A stretch of DNA of 64,000 nucleotides from GCA-020344555 sp964405925. GTDB taxonomy: Bacteria; Planctomycetota; Phycisphaerae; UBA1845. Position numbers and translations under genes: made by a program. Under the pieces are notes generated by a model. The model worked only from the letters and a program-made list of their open reading frames with translations, was not told the origin of the DNA and did not search any database. The first letter of the stretch is position 1. The number at the start of each line of letters is the position of its first letter. The stretch is from contig CAYOQG010000001.1 of NCBI GenBank assembly GCA_964405925.1, positions 1-64,000 of the forward strand, in the 5' to 3' direction. Below are positions 47,795-58,700 of the stretch, piece after piece.

Positions 47795-50700
47795 ATGTCA
47801 AGACAGAACGAACGGCCTCGAATGACGCGGTTCTTCCGCCTCGGCGGAGCGGTGTCCCTTCTTGCCACCATGTGCGGTGGGGCGATGGGCTTGTTGCTGT
47901 CGAGCGGTATTGCCCGAGCTGGTGAGCGCCAGTTCCTGGTGATCCTGGCGACGTCGCCGAAACAATACCCGAATCCTGATCGCGACCCGCTCGGGCGTCC
48001 AACAGGTGGTCTCATCAACCGGCAAGCGATCTTCAACCAGTACTTTGACACCGCGAATGACGACATCGGGTCGTTTGCCGAGTATTGGGAGGAGATCAGC
48101 TACGGGGACGTCACGATCAGCGGCAATGTCGCGGATTGGATCAATCTTCAGTGGGCAATCCAACCGCCGCTGCTCGATCCGACGGAAGACGACGATATCA
48201 ACCCCTCGGACGAGGATCTGGATAACAACGAGAGTCGGAACTCCCCGGCCAATTTCTACGACTTGAACCGCAGTGGGCAATACGAATACGGTCAAGGCGA
48301 GCAGTTTGATAACTATTCGGCGTCAACGCGCATCGACATCGACGGTGACCCCAACCGCCAGGACAACGGCCCCACCGTTCTTGGACCGGGCAGTTTTCAC
48401 CATACCGAGTCTCCGTTCTTTTGGCCGGTGTGGAAACCGGGCGAGCGTTTCGTCGACATGGACGATGACGGCAAATGGGACGGCCTGGACGAAGCCAATA
48501 ACAGAATGGATTGGTTGCCGCGGGGCAGCCCAGACGGAGTTCCGGATCTGCTGGGCCCGTGGTTCGATCTGAATGGGGATGGGGCCGCGGATAACGCAGG
48601 CGACTGCATCTACCTCGCAGACAGCGATAACGATAGAAAGCCAGATTGCTGCCCGAACGGCCCCGGTTACCCCGGGTGCGCTTCCTACGACCCCGATGCG
48701 GCACTGAGTCCAAGCTATCTCCCTTCGTGTCCGCCGACGACGTGGACTGGTCCACGCGGCGAAGTGACTGACTGCAACGGGAACCTGATTCCGGATGCCT
48801 GTGACCTGAGCTGTGAATCGACCGCCTGCCGGCGCACCGGTTGGTTGGACGATCCCTTGTTCATCGATACCGGGGACCCCTGCACCGGCAACGCAGACTG
48901 TGATACGGAGTTGGGCTACGGCTGTGATCCTGCAACCGATACGTGCAGGCTTTGCGGTGCCAGCCGAGATGACCTTCCATGGACAGGCAGCGGCGGTGCG
49001 TGCCGTCCCACGGTAAACAACATTCCGGACGAGTGCGAGTTTGCCCTTCTTGCCTATCCCACTCCCGGGAATGCGTGCGTCGAAGAGGAAATCGACGACA
49101 CACACCCCTGCTTTTTGGTGGGGATCACCGTCCCTTGCATCAGGCAGATCCCGGCAAGGATCGACAGCCTCGCCCAGCGATGCGAATACGACGATTCCAA
49201 CAACAGCGAAGAGCTTGATATCGTTGAACCGTTCGAGAACTTCCTGAGACGTTGGGATCCGTGCATTATCGCGCCCGAAGCGTCGCCGGATAACCAGGAA
49301 TCCGTGACCGCTCACTGGGTGAAGGTCTATGACCCGAGCAGCTCGTGGTGTCAAGACCCTGAGGACCCCGAGGGCGAGCAATTCTTCGGAAACCTGGCTG
49401 AGGGCTGCCCGCTCGAGGTGTCTACATTTAACTATTGCAAGCCCGACTATATCCGTGACAACTATCCGGCCCGGGGCAAGATGTGCCGTGACACGGGTGT
49501 GTCATGCGAAGTGTGCTCGGTAACCGGCTTTCCGTGTCAGAATGATGCCGACTGTCGCCCTGACCTGTGCGCATCAAGTGGCGTTTTTTGTCAAAGCGAC
49601 GCTGATTGCCCCGGTAGTGGTGAGACCTGCGGTGAGATTTGCCTGCAGTGCGGCGCGAACGATGTGTGCCGCTCGGGCGTGGAGGAGCTCATCGAGGAGG
49701 CGGGCGGAAGAACGATCTTCGGGTCGCATGACCCGGATGGAAAAATCGAGGAAGCGGGCGAGTTGTGCGTCTGCCCGACGATGTCCTGTCAGAGCATGTC
49801 TGACTGCACGGCTCTCTCAGATTACTCACAGGTGAATTCGATCTGCGCGGGCATGGAAACTTGCCGACGGAATACCGATTGCGCGTCCGGACAATGCATC
49901 AACCCCGACGGCAGCGTTGATGGCAGCGACAACAAGTATTGCGTGGGGGAGATGTTCTGCTCGTGCGTGGACATTTCGCTACCCGGCCAGGATGTGATCC
50001 CAAACGCCTGTATCGCCGGGCAGCATGTGGAGTTCAACCCGCCTGATCGATGGTTCGACAGGGTCGCGATTAACGGCCCCGATCGCACAGAGGTTTACAC
50101 AACGAAGATGCGACCAGCCGGTGACGAGCGAGGGGACGATTCCTTCATCCCGTCCACCGTGACGCCCAAGCCAGGTAGCTACATCTCACCCGACTCGCAC
50201 CAGCCAATTGACGAGCCTTGGTACGAGCAAGCGTGGGAGGACAGATATAACGCAGCGTCGTGCCTCAATCCGGATCTGTTTGTGGCCAACCCGCCACCTA
50301 ACACCCTTTTCTTCGCGCCTTGCGAATGTGAGCTTGGCGGTTTTGACCCTTTGCAGCCTGAAGGCCCGGGTAACGTCAGACGCGGTCATTGTGACCCGCC
50401 GCCGTGGCCTGGGGAGAATAATCCCGACCTTTTCGAGAACGTTCGCCCCTTCGTCCCGTTCGACGATGTGGATCCCGATGTGTACGACCCGATTGTGAAT
50501 CGGCGATTCTTCAAGGCGAATGCCGGCGGGCTCAACGGTAACGGTACAGGCTGGATCGGGTGCGACGCCGATATCGATCCGATCGTAGTGTTCGAGACTG
50601 GAGACTTGAACGACACGGGATTCGAGGAGGCTTGCGATGCGCCGATCTTGCCGGAGGAAGTCGACGGAGCTGGTGAGCCGGGCATCTTCTACGACGGATG

Positions 50701-53700
50701 GGTCGAGCATGACGATCTCGCTTCATCCAAATACCACCGGGCCGGTGACCAGCGTTTGGGTGAGGTGACCTCACCGTTTGCGTCCACGTACAGATTTCAG
50801 CCTCCTTCTGCTGATCCGACGAACCCGAGCGATCCGATCGACGTGGCGATGATCTGGGGTGAGGACCGTGGTATCCATGTTCGCCCGAGCGACGTTCAAC
50901 GTGATGGCATTCTGGTTGCCGCGGGCCCCTATGCTCAGCATATTCATGGCAACCACCACCGGGACGCCGGCAACCTCCTGACGACGGAAGTGCTCACTTG
51001 GCGTCGAGAACCCCCGTTTAACAGCGGTGCAGCATGGGAGCTGGATTTCCTGGGCATCGACGGGACTATGCGCATACACCCCTATGCCGGGACATTCGCC
51101 GGCCCGAATCTGGGATTCCGTGATTACAATCTCGATGGCCTGCTCGACCAGGGTGAGTGCCGGTACCCGGGCTCGGAAAACTATCTGTCCGATTCAGTGA
51201 TCGCGACCTCGAACGACGGTGTCCAGAGCCGATACCCCTTCAACCGCAACCGGATCATTGAGGACTGCATCGAGGCCCTGGACGAGGTGATCGACTTCGA
51301 CGATTGGGTGGACTCGGTGACTCTGGACCGCATGACGTGTGACCCCGGTTCGGGAAGCAGCAGTGAGCGTCGCGAACCGATCATGTCCCACCTTCTGGAC
51401 CTTAACAATCCCAGTGCTTCCACGAACTCGGTTCGCGTCGAGGGCATGCTCTCGGGCGTTGTGCTGTTGCCCTTCGGCGCTACCGCGGGCGAGGGCCCAG
51501 GCCACGATCCGAGCTTCGTTCCGATCCACAACGAGGACAACGACAACCCGAGCAGCTCGTTCCCGGCCGCGTCGCGGGAGATTAGCTGGAATCTTCTCTT
51601 CCACAACTTGGTGATGACCTTGCCTATCACCCCCGCCGGCAACCTGACATTACCGGGCGATAATCTCCGAACGGTGGGCGTCGCCCACCACTACCTGCGT
51701 ACGTGGGAGCGCTTCCCCGACCTGTATGACTACGATATTTTCGAGCCGCCCCCGCAACCCCCCATTAACTGCCCGGTTGGGGATTGGGACATTATGGCCG
51801 ACGCCGACTACATGGTGCATCCCGCACCGATCTTGAAGGAGACACCGTGTACCGAATGGATAGCACCCATCGACCTGACGACGGTGCTCACGCCCGGCGT
51901 CGCCAAGACCTTGACGTTGCCGCGGGCGGAGTTTGTGCGAGACAGTTACTACTTCCTCGAAAACGAGAACCGGCTCGGCGAGCGATTCTACTTCTGGTCT
52001 GCGGGCAGCGGGTTCGACACACCGACTCCGGATAGCGGGCTACCGGGGGCCGGGATGCTGATCATGCACACCGATGTAGGGTCCAATCCAGAAGCGTTGC
52101 CGCCGCTGAACGTCACCGGTACACGCTACACGTACCAGATCGTCCAAGCCGACGGTCTCGGTGAGCTCGATCTCTGCGGCAACGAAGGTGACGACGGTGA
52201 TCCTTGGCCTGGAAGCTCAGACGCAAGACAGTTCAACTTCACGACGAATCCAGCCGCTAGATGGTACGCCCAGAATAGTTGGACGGGGCTCCAAATCCTC
52301 GATATTCGCCCGGACGGGCATGGGTCGACGGCCGTCGACATCAAATGGAGGCCGACAAGCATTCCCAGCCTGAGTTTCATCAACCCTCCCGGTGGCGTAT
52401 CCGTTCCGGGATCCGGCGGCGTGGAACGCTATCCGGTGAACTTCGATGCCACCGACGTGTACGGCGGGACCACCATTAACATCTATTACATCCGCGACGA
52501 GAAGGTCTGTAGCATCAGTGGCACCGTATGCACGGATGACAGCGCGTGCCCGGCCCACGAATTCTGCAAGTACGAGACACTGATCGGCACTAACCTCGTC
52601 GGCAGCCTCGAGAAGATTACACCGGGCACCAACGATCTGTCCGTCAACTGGAACATCGCCAACATTGCGAACGGCCGGTATGTCGTTTTTGCTGAGCTGA
52701 TCCCCCATGAGGGCTCCGACGGGTTCGAGCGACCGGTCACCATCCCGCGCAAGGGCCGCAACAACGTCGGTGACGGAACGCTGACCTTTGGCACTTGCGT
52801 GGCAGACGGTAGATCGTGCAACGCCGACGCTGACTGTCCGAGCGGCGCCTGTTTGATTCCCTCCGACGCCGTCAACATTGTGGGCCACAAGGCCCGCTCG
52901 GAAACTTGGACAGTCACGTGTGTTGATGCCAACGATCAGACGTGGACTGTCTATAGTAACTTGACCCAACGGACGCCTAACGCGCTCGCCCCGGGCGATC
53001 CGCTGCCCTATCCGCTCGCTCGGACCGGTCAGACCTATACGTCTGTGGGCGGTGAAGTGAAGTTCACCATCAACGCTGGAACGGCGCCCTTTGTTCGAGG
53101 TGATACGTTCACCTTCATCACCACGGGGAAGACGGCCGCTAGCGGAAGTGTCACCATTCAAGATGGAAAGGTCAAACAGGATCCGACAGCCAGAATCACC
53201 GCGAGCCCGCTGTCGGGTGATCCGCCTCTGGAAGTCCGCTTTGATGGCCGAGGCTCGATCGACCCCAATGGCGAGGCGCTCAATTACCTCTGGAACTTTG
53301 GTGACGGCACTGCGACATCCACCAACTCCCGTCCGACACATACGTTCCAGAAAGCGGGACTCTTCACCGTGGTTCTGCGGGTGACCAACCCGAGTAATGC
53401 ACGGTTCGGCGAAGCTGCCGTCGACATTGACGTCACCAACAACCCGCCGAACGCCGTGGTGACCGCGAGTCCCACGAGCGGTCCGTCGAGTTCCGAGTGC
53501 GAAGAGCTCGGGTTCTGCTCGTTGATGGTCCAGTTCAGTGCCACGCAGTCCAGCGATCAGGAGGACGAACCGGGCGAGTTGACCTACGCGTGGAACTTCG
53601 GGGATGGTGAATCCGCCAACGACGCCCTCACCCCAGGGACAAGATATGCAACTACCACCCATTACTATTCGAGGGGAGAGGATGGCACGCTGTGTACGAC

Positions 53701-55261
53701 CAGCAAACCGTGCGAGTTTACGGCGATTCTGAACGTTATCGATAGTGGTGGGAAGGAGGACTCTGACACGATCAAGATCATGGTGGGGAACTCCTTCCCG
53801 GTTCCGAGCGTGACAAACACGGCCCTTCAGGGGCCGGACCCGCTGACGGTGGTTTTCAATGCCAGTAATTCCTTCGACCCCGACCCGGACGATGTGCTGA
53901 AGATTGAATGGGTTTGGGGCGACGGCACACCGAATGAAGTGCGCGGCGTTGGTGGTGTCAGCGGCGATGGGCTTGTCCCGCACCGCTATGAGCTGCCGGC
54001 TGGCGCCACGAGTTCGTCCTTCCAAACCAAAGCCATTTTTAGGGACTTCAACGCGGCCGGGAGCCCGCGGGGAGGTCAAGTCGTCTGGGGACCGGTGATG
54101 GTCGTGGTCAACGCTGCGTCCGTTGGAGCATCCGATCCAACCGCGTGCTTCCACATTTGTGCAGAGGCTCCTTGCTTCGAAACGGAACCGGGTGTGCCTG
54201 GTCTCGATGAGCAGTTCGTCGTGGACGCAGGATGTTCGCACGACAACCCACTCGGAGGCCACATCACATCGTATGCCTGGAACTTTGGTGACGGCACGAC
54301 GGCAACCGGCATGCTCGCCACGCATACGTACACCGAGCCCGGTACCTATGCAATCACGTTAACGGTTGCCGATGCTGAGGATCCGCCGAATACGACGACC
54401 ACACTTAGGGCCGTCAGCGTGGCCGAAGAGGGCGAGGTGCCGGGGGAGACGGACAACGAACCACCGATCGCCGCATTCATCGTGAACCCCACGAGCGGGT
54501 TCGCTAAGGTGACGTTGTTCACGTTCGACGCCAGTGGCTCCACGGATCCGGACGGTCCGACGACCGGTCTTACGTACCGCTGGAACTTCGGTGACGGGAC
54601 TACGGCCGTCGGAAAGATCGTCACCCACACGTATCAGGATGTGAATCCTGACGGTTCCGGGAACTACATGGTCCGGGTCACGGTTCGGGATGAGGACAAC
54701 GCCTCGACAGAAGCCATCCAACTTGTCGGCGTCGCGGATAACGAGGGCAACCTTGCCCCGTTTGCCTATATTGCGACGGGACCGCGCTCGGGTACGGCCC
54801 CGGTGACGCTGACGTTCGACGGTCGCAACTCCTTCGATCCGAACGATGACCCGCTCGAGTTCGCCTGGACGTTCAAGAAGGACGGTCTGCCTGTGGATAC
54901 GCTGAGTGGCCCGCTGGTCACGAAGCTCTTCGAGGTTCCCGGTACATATACGGTCGAGCTCACCGTGGACGACCGCCGCGGTGGCGTGGCGACGGCCGGG
55001 CCTGAGACGATTACGATCACAGCGCCGGCGGTTCCGTCGGGCCAGGAGCAGGACAGCGACGCGGACGGCGTCTCCAACGGTGATGATCTGTGTCCCAATA
55101 CGCCCGCTGGCGAAGAGGTCGACGAGGATGGCTGCCCGGTTGAGGAGCCAGAGCCACAACCAGTTCCGCGGCTTTGCGGCCTCGGGATGCTGCCGAGCTT
55201 GCTCGGCTCCTTGCTAGGGCTGGTTGCCATGATGGCAAGTCGCCGTCGGTTCTGGCCATAG
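47795..55261 (+). CDS. 2488-residue exported protein: M6-peptidase-like domain (catalytic motif lost), six PKD domains, TSP3, C-terminal membrane tail
   Basis: Signal peptide after an Arg-rich start (GAVSLLATMCGGAMGLLLSS, cut near IARAGE). Residues about 35-1550 follow the layout of M6 (immune-inhibitor-A-type) peptidases: IGSFAEYWEEISYGDVTISG early, then PDLYDYD, GDWDIMADADYM, YYFLENENR, PGAGMLIMHTDVG and a QADG-x-DL segment. The HEXXH site reads H1298-HYLR. Cys-rich inserts occur at about 330-780. Six PKD domains run from about 1798 to 2440 (four with WNFGDG), then a TSP3-like calcium repeat DSDADGVSNGDDLCP. The end is a spacer, C2461-G, a hydrophobic helix and RRRFWP, like a C-terminal sorting signal. 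ATG 47795 was chosen over upstream frames. Confidence 0.85.
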   Translation: MSRQNERPRMTRFFRLGGAVSLLATMCGGAMGLLLSSGIARAGERQFLVILATSPKQYPNPDRDPLGRPTGGLINRQAIFNQYFDTANDDIGSFAEYWEEISYGDVTISGNVADWINLQWAIQPPLLDPTEDDDINPSDEDLDNNESRNSPANFYDLNRSGQYEYGQGEQFDNYSASTRIDIDGDPNRQDNGPTVLGPGSFHHTESPFFWPVWKPGERFVDMDDDGKWDGLDEANNRMDWLPRGSPDGVPDLLGPWFDLNGDGAADNAGDCIYLADSDNDRKPDCCPNGPGYPGCASYDPDAALSPSYLPSCPPTTWTGPRGEVTDCNGNLIPDACDLSCESTACRRTGWLDDPLFIDTGDPCTGNADCDTELGYGCDPATDTCRLCGASRDDLPWTGSGGACRPTVNNIPDECEFALLAYPTPGNACVEEEIDDTHPCFLVGITVPCIRQIPARIDSLAQRCEYDDSNNSEELDIVEPFENFLRRWDPCIIAPEASPDNQESVTAHWVKVYDPSSSWCQDPEDPEGEQFFGNLAEGCPLEVSTFNYCKPDYIRDNYPARGKMCRDTGVSCEVCSVTGFPCQNDADCRPDLCASSGVFCQSDADCPGSGETCGEICLQCGANDVCRSGVEELIEEAGGRTIFGSHDPDGKIEEAGELCVCPTMSCQSMSDCTALSDYSQVNSICAGMETCRRNTDCASGQCINPDGSVDGSDNKYCVGEMFCSCVDISLPGQDVIPNACIAGQHVEFNPPDRWFDRVAINGPDRTEVYTTKMRPAGDERGDDSFIPSTVTPKPGSYISPDSHQPIDEPWYEQAWEDRYNAASCLNPDLFVANPPPNTLFFAPCECELGGFDPLQPEGPGNVRRGHCDPPPWPGENNPDLFENVRPFVPFDDVDPDVYDPIVNRRFFKANAGGLNGNGTGWIGCDADIDPIVVFETGDLNDTGFEEACDAPILPEEVDGAGEPGIFYDGWVEHDDLASSKYHRAGDQRLGEVTSPFASTYRFQPPSADPTNPSDPIDVAMIWGEDRGIHVRPSDVQRDGILVAAGPYAQHIHGNHHRDAGNLLTTEVLTWRREPPFNSGAAWELDFLGIDGTMRIHPYAGTFAGPNLGFRDYNLDGLLDQGECRYPGSENYLSDSVIATSNDGVQSRYPFNRNRIIEDCIEALDEVIDFDDWVDSVTLDRMTCDPGSGSSSERREPIMSHLLDLNNPSASTNSVRVEGMLSGVVLLPFGATAGEGPGHDPSFVPIHNEDNDNPSSSFPAASREISWNLLFHNLVMTLPITPAGNLTLPGDNLRTVGVAHHYLRTWERFPDLYDYDIFEPPPQPPINCPVGDWDIMADADYMVHPAPILKETPCTEWIAPIDLTTVLTPGVAKTLTLPRAEFVRDSYYFLENENRLGERFYFWSAGSGFDTPTPDSGLPGAGMLIMHTDVGSNPEALPPLNVTGTRYTYQIVQADGLGELDLCGNEGDDGDPWPGSSDARQFNFTTNPAARWYAQNSWTGLQILDIRPDGHGSTAVDIKWRPTSIPSLSFINPPGGVSVPGSGGVERYPVNFDATDVYGGTTINIYYIRDEKVCSISGTVCTDDSACPAHEFCKYETLIGTNLVGSLEKITPGTNDLSVNWNIANIANGRYVVFAELIPHEGSDGFERPVTIPRKGRNNVGDGTLTFGTCVADGRSCNADADCPSGACLIPSDAVNIVGHKARSETWTVTCVDANDQTWTVYSNLTQRTPNALAPGDPLPYPLARTGQTYTSVGGEVKFTINAGTAPFVRGDTFTFITTGKTAASGSVTIQDGKVKQDPTARITASPLSGDPPLEVRFDGRGSIDPNGEALNYLWNFGDGTATSTNSRPTHTFQKAGLFTVVLRVTNPSNARFGEAAVDIDVTNNPPNAVVTASPTSGPSSSECEELGFCSLMVQFSATQSSDQEDEPGELTYAWNFGDGESANDALTPGTRYATTTHYYSRGEDGTLCTTSKPCEFTAILNVIDSGGKEDSDTIKIMVGNSFPVPSVTNTALQGPDPLTVVFNASNSFDPDPDDVLKIEWVWGDGTPNEVRGVGGVSGDGLVPHRYELPAGATSSSFQTKAIFRDFNAAGSPRGGQVVWGPVMVVVNAASVGASDPTACFHICAEAPCFETEPGVPGLDEQFVVDAGCSHDNPLGGHITSYAWNFGDGTTATGMLATHTYTEPGTYAITLTVADAEDPPNTTTTLRAVSVAEEGEVPGETDNEPPIAAFIVNPTSGFAKVTLFTFDASGSTDPDGPTTGLTYRWNFGDGTTAVGKIVTHTYQDVNPDGSGNYMVRVTVRDEDNASTEAIQLVGVADNEGNLAPFAYIATGPRSGTAPVTLTFDGRNSFDPNDDPLEFAWTFKKDGLPVDTLSGPLVTKLFEVPGTYTVELTVDDRRGGVATAGPETITITAPAVPSGQEQDSDADGVSNGDDLCPNTPAGEEVDEDGCPVEEPEPQPVPRLCGLGMLPSLLGSLLGLVAMMASRRRFWP

Positions 55262-55293
55262 CGAAAGTGCCAGTGTATTAAATGGTCGACGCA

Positions 55294-55338
55294 CCCCGGT
55301 CGATTCCTGAATGGATCGGCCGGGGTTTTCTTTGTTCT
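55294..55338 (+). terminator. Rho-independent terminator after the giant gene
   Basis: CCCCGGTCGATTCC pairs with GGATCGGCCGGGG over a TGAAT loop and is followed by TTTTCTTTGTTCTT. Stem and T-rich tail are typical. It lies 33 bases after the stop. Confidence 0.8.
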
Positions 55339-55352
55339 TCTGGACGTCCGTG

Positions 55353-55702
55353 TATAATTCTCCGTGATGCTGACAGGTACGCCTGCGAAACGTGTGGCTC
55401 AACAATCGCTCTGGGTGGTCCTGGCGCCGCTCGGGCTGGTGCTGCTCACCTCGGTTGTGGTGTTGACGCATCGGTCGGACCCGCGCCGGCCAAGGACGAC
55501 GATTGACGTGGCAGCCACCGCCACGCTCACTGCGGCGCCGACGGTCTTAATGGATTTCGCCGCCTCGCCCGGGGTGACCTCGCCCGTGGCTGCTGTGGCC
55601 AGGTTCAGCATCGGGAAGCTCCCCTTAACAGCCTGCGTCGCGACCATCTCGCGGACCCACATGGTCACGGTCGCACGAATCGGTAGCCTGCACGGTCCCT
55701 AA
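55353..55702 (+). CDS. Possible small membrane-anchored protein, perhaps leaderless
   Basis: A frame from ATG 55367 (about 111 codons, to 55702) starts MLTGTPAKRVAQQSLWVVLA with a single hydrophobic helix (LAPLGLVLLTSVVVL), then an Ala/Thr/Val-rich tail. A perfect TATAAT lies at 55353-55358, so transcription would begin within a few bases of the start codon and the message would be leaderless; no clear -35 is seen, and the box falls just behind the terminator. The tail has no family resemblance, and the opposite strand is also open here. I am unsure whether this is a gene. The coordinates include the -10 box. Confidence 0.3.
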
Positions 55703-55798
55703 CCTGTTCACACACTGAGCCCGTTAACGGCGTTCGTGCGTCCACATCCTTAGCAGGTGATCTAAAAGAGCTGTGACAGACTGACTTAAAGGTTCAAA

Positions 55799-58700
55799 AT
55801 GTCTCTAACCAACACAACTTCGGCACTCATTAATGGTGTCAAAGCTCTGCCCCGCAAGATCTTTGGGACTCGCAATGAGCGTTTGCTGAAGGTCTACCGG
55901 CGGCAGGTGGCGCCGGTCGGCGAGCTGGAAGCCGAAATCCGCCGCGATTACGATATGCGGTTGGCACGTCGACTCGAGGAAGAACACCTCGATGATCTTC
56001 CCGAAGAGGAACGCGCGTCCCGGCTTCGGGCGGTCCGCCTCGAGCTCAGTGGCGACCTCCGGCAACGCGCCGACAGGTTGCGTGAGCAAGTCAGCGGGAT
56101 CATGCAGCCGCTGCATGATTGGTGGCAATCCCTTGACCCTGGTAACCGGGTCGAAGAATACTACAAGGACGATTACCGCAAGAGAAATGCCAAGCTCATC
56201 GAGGATCTTGACGAGCAGGGCATCATGGCCGAGGTGTTCGCCGTGCTGCGTGAAGCCTCTCGCCGTGCCCAGGCCCACCGCCATTTCGATTGCCAGCTTA
56301 TCGGCGGTCGTGTCCTCTTTGAGGGCCGAATCGCGGAGATGAAAACGGGCGAGGGCAAGACGATCGTCTGTCACCTGGCAGCGTTCGTCAACGTATTGTG
56401 CGGGCGCAAGGTCCATATCGTCACTGTCAACGACTACCTCGTTAAGCGTGACGCGGAGTTCGCGGCCCCGATCTTCGAGCTGTTTGGCGTCACCGTTGGC
56501 TACATCCAGGCGATGGTGGACCCCGGTGGACGCGAGGGCATTCGCCACCGTGCCTACAGTTGCGACATCACTTATGGTACAAACAGCGAGTTCGGCTTCG
56601 ATTACCTGCGTGACAATATGAAGACCCGCCTTGCGGAGCAGGTCCAGGGGCCGCTGGACTACGTCATCGTAGACGAGGTGGACTCGATCCTGATCGACGA
56701 GGCCCGAACACCGTTGATCATCTCTGGTCCCACCTCGGATGACGTCACACGATATCCGCGGGCCAACAAGGTGGCGGAAGAAATTGTCCGTCGACAGGCA
56801 ACGTGGGATCGGAAAGTGGCCGCCACCGTCGCCAAGTTCGATGGGGACACCCACAACATCCCCAAACTCGAAGATGCCATGAATATCCTGGGATATAAGG
56901 AGAAGAAAGGGGCGGAACCGACTCGCAAGCAGCCCGCGCAGGCGTCGGATGACGAACCTCCCCAGGCGGATGACGGACCCCGGATGACGCTCGGGCCGGA
57001 CTTCTTGATCGATGATCAGGTCGAGGCGATCCAAATCTATGAAAATGACATCCTGCGACTCCCACCCTCGGAGCAGTATCGGCGCTACTTCATCGTTCAG
57101 GCAGAGCGCAAGCAGGCCGGGATCACCCATGAGGGTGTGACGATCGCCCAGGAACTGCTCGACATCGGAAGCCTATATAGCGGTGACAACATGGAGTGGC
57201 CCCACCTGATCGAGAATGCCCTTCGTGCACATAAGGTCTACGAACGCGACAAGGATTACGTCGTCCAGGATGGTCAGGTGATCATCGTCGACCCGTTCAC
57301 GGGCCGCCTGATGCACGGGCGGCAGTGGTCAGACGGTCTCCACCAAGCCGTCGAGGCGAAGGAGGGCGTCCGGGTCAAGGAGGAAACCCAAACACTCGCC
57401 ACCATCACCATCCAGAACTTCGTCAAGCTCTACCCCCTCCGGGCGGGGATGACCGGTACTGCCATGACCGAGGCGACCGAGTTCGACAAGATTTATAGAC
57501 TCGATGTGGTGGAGATTCCCACGAACCGCCCCGTCAACCGCGTCGACCACAACGACAAGATGTACCGCGACACAGAGCAGAAATACACCGCGATTGTCGA
57601 TGAAATTCACGAGGTGCATCGGCGTGGTCGACCGGCTGACCCATTTCTCCTTGCTGACGTATTAACGGCACTAAGAACCGTTCTTCAGAGACAGGGTGAG
57701 GACATCAGTCGAATCGATGAAACAATCCGGCAGTTCAACAACGCAGAGCTCAACGACCGCAAGGTCGTCCGGTTAATGCTCGAGACCTACGACGAAGTCA
57801 TGGGCGATCTGGCTCATGGACGTCCGGTGTTGGTGGGCACCACCAGCGTCGAGAACTCGGAGAAGCTCTCCAGGTTATTGTCCCAACGGTATGGGATCGA
57901 ACACGAGGTCCTAAACGCCAAGAACCACTCCCGCGAGGCTGAGATCGTCGCCAAGGCGGGCCATTGCTCCATTCCAACCAAGGGGGCGGACAAGACCTCC
58001 CGCGGCAACGTGACCATTGCCACGAACATGGCAGGTCGTGGAACTGACATCAAGCTGGGCACCGGTGTCGTCTACCCGAAGTGTCGCGTCCCCGATCCCT
58101 TGCCGGAAGGGGTAAAACCGAGCGAGCTGTATCCAACAGGGATCACCAAGTGCTGCATCAAGTGCGAGGACTATGACCCGGACACGAACTGCGGGCACTG
58201 CTTTAAGCCAAAGATCGATCCTCGCTTTCCCGAGCTTGGCCGCAAGGTTTGCACCATCAATGTCCCCTGCGGATTGCATATCATCGGGACCGAACGGCAC
58301 GAAGCCCGACGCATCGACAACCAGCTCCGTGGTCGATCGGGCCGGCAAGGTGACCCGGGCTCCTCTCGCTTTTCGCTATCGCTACAGGATGACCTCCTCA
58401 AGCTCTTCATGCCGGATTGGATGCTCAAGATGATGGAGAAGCTCGGGTTCACCGACGGCTCCAGTTTGGAGGACAAACGGCTCACTAAGGGAATCGAGCG
58501 AGCACAACGCAAGGTCGAGGAGCGTAACTTCTCCACCCGCAAACATCTCCTCGAGTGGGACGAGCCGATGGACTACCAGCGGAAGGAATTCTACACCGCT
58601 AGGCAGCGAATCCTCGAGGAACGCGATCTGCCCGGTTTGATCTTCGAGACCATCGACAACTCCATCAACACGACACTCGATCAGTTCCTCAGCGGACAAT

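Noticed and set aside
52217..54325. 702-codon minus-strand open frame
   Set aside because: It is antisense to the PKD-containing gene; the plus strand has clear WNFGDG domains, and the minus frame shows no motif.
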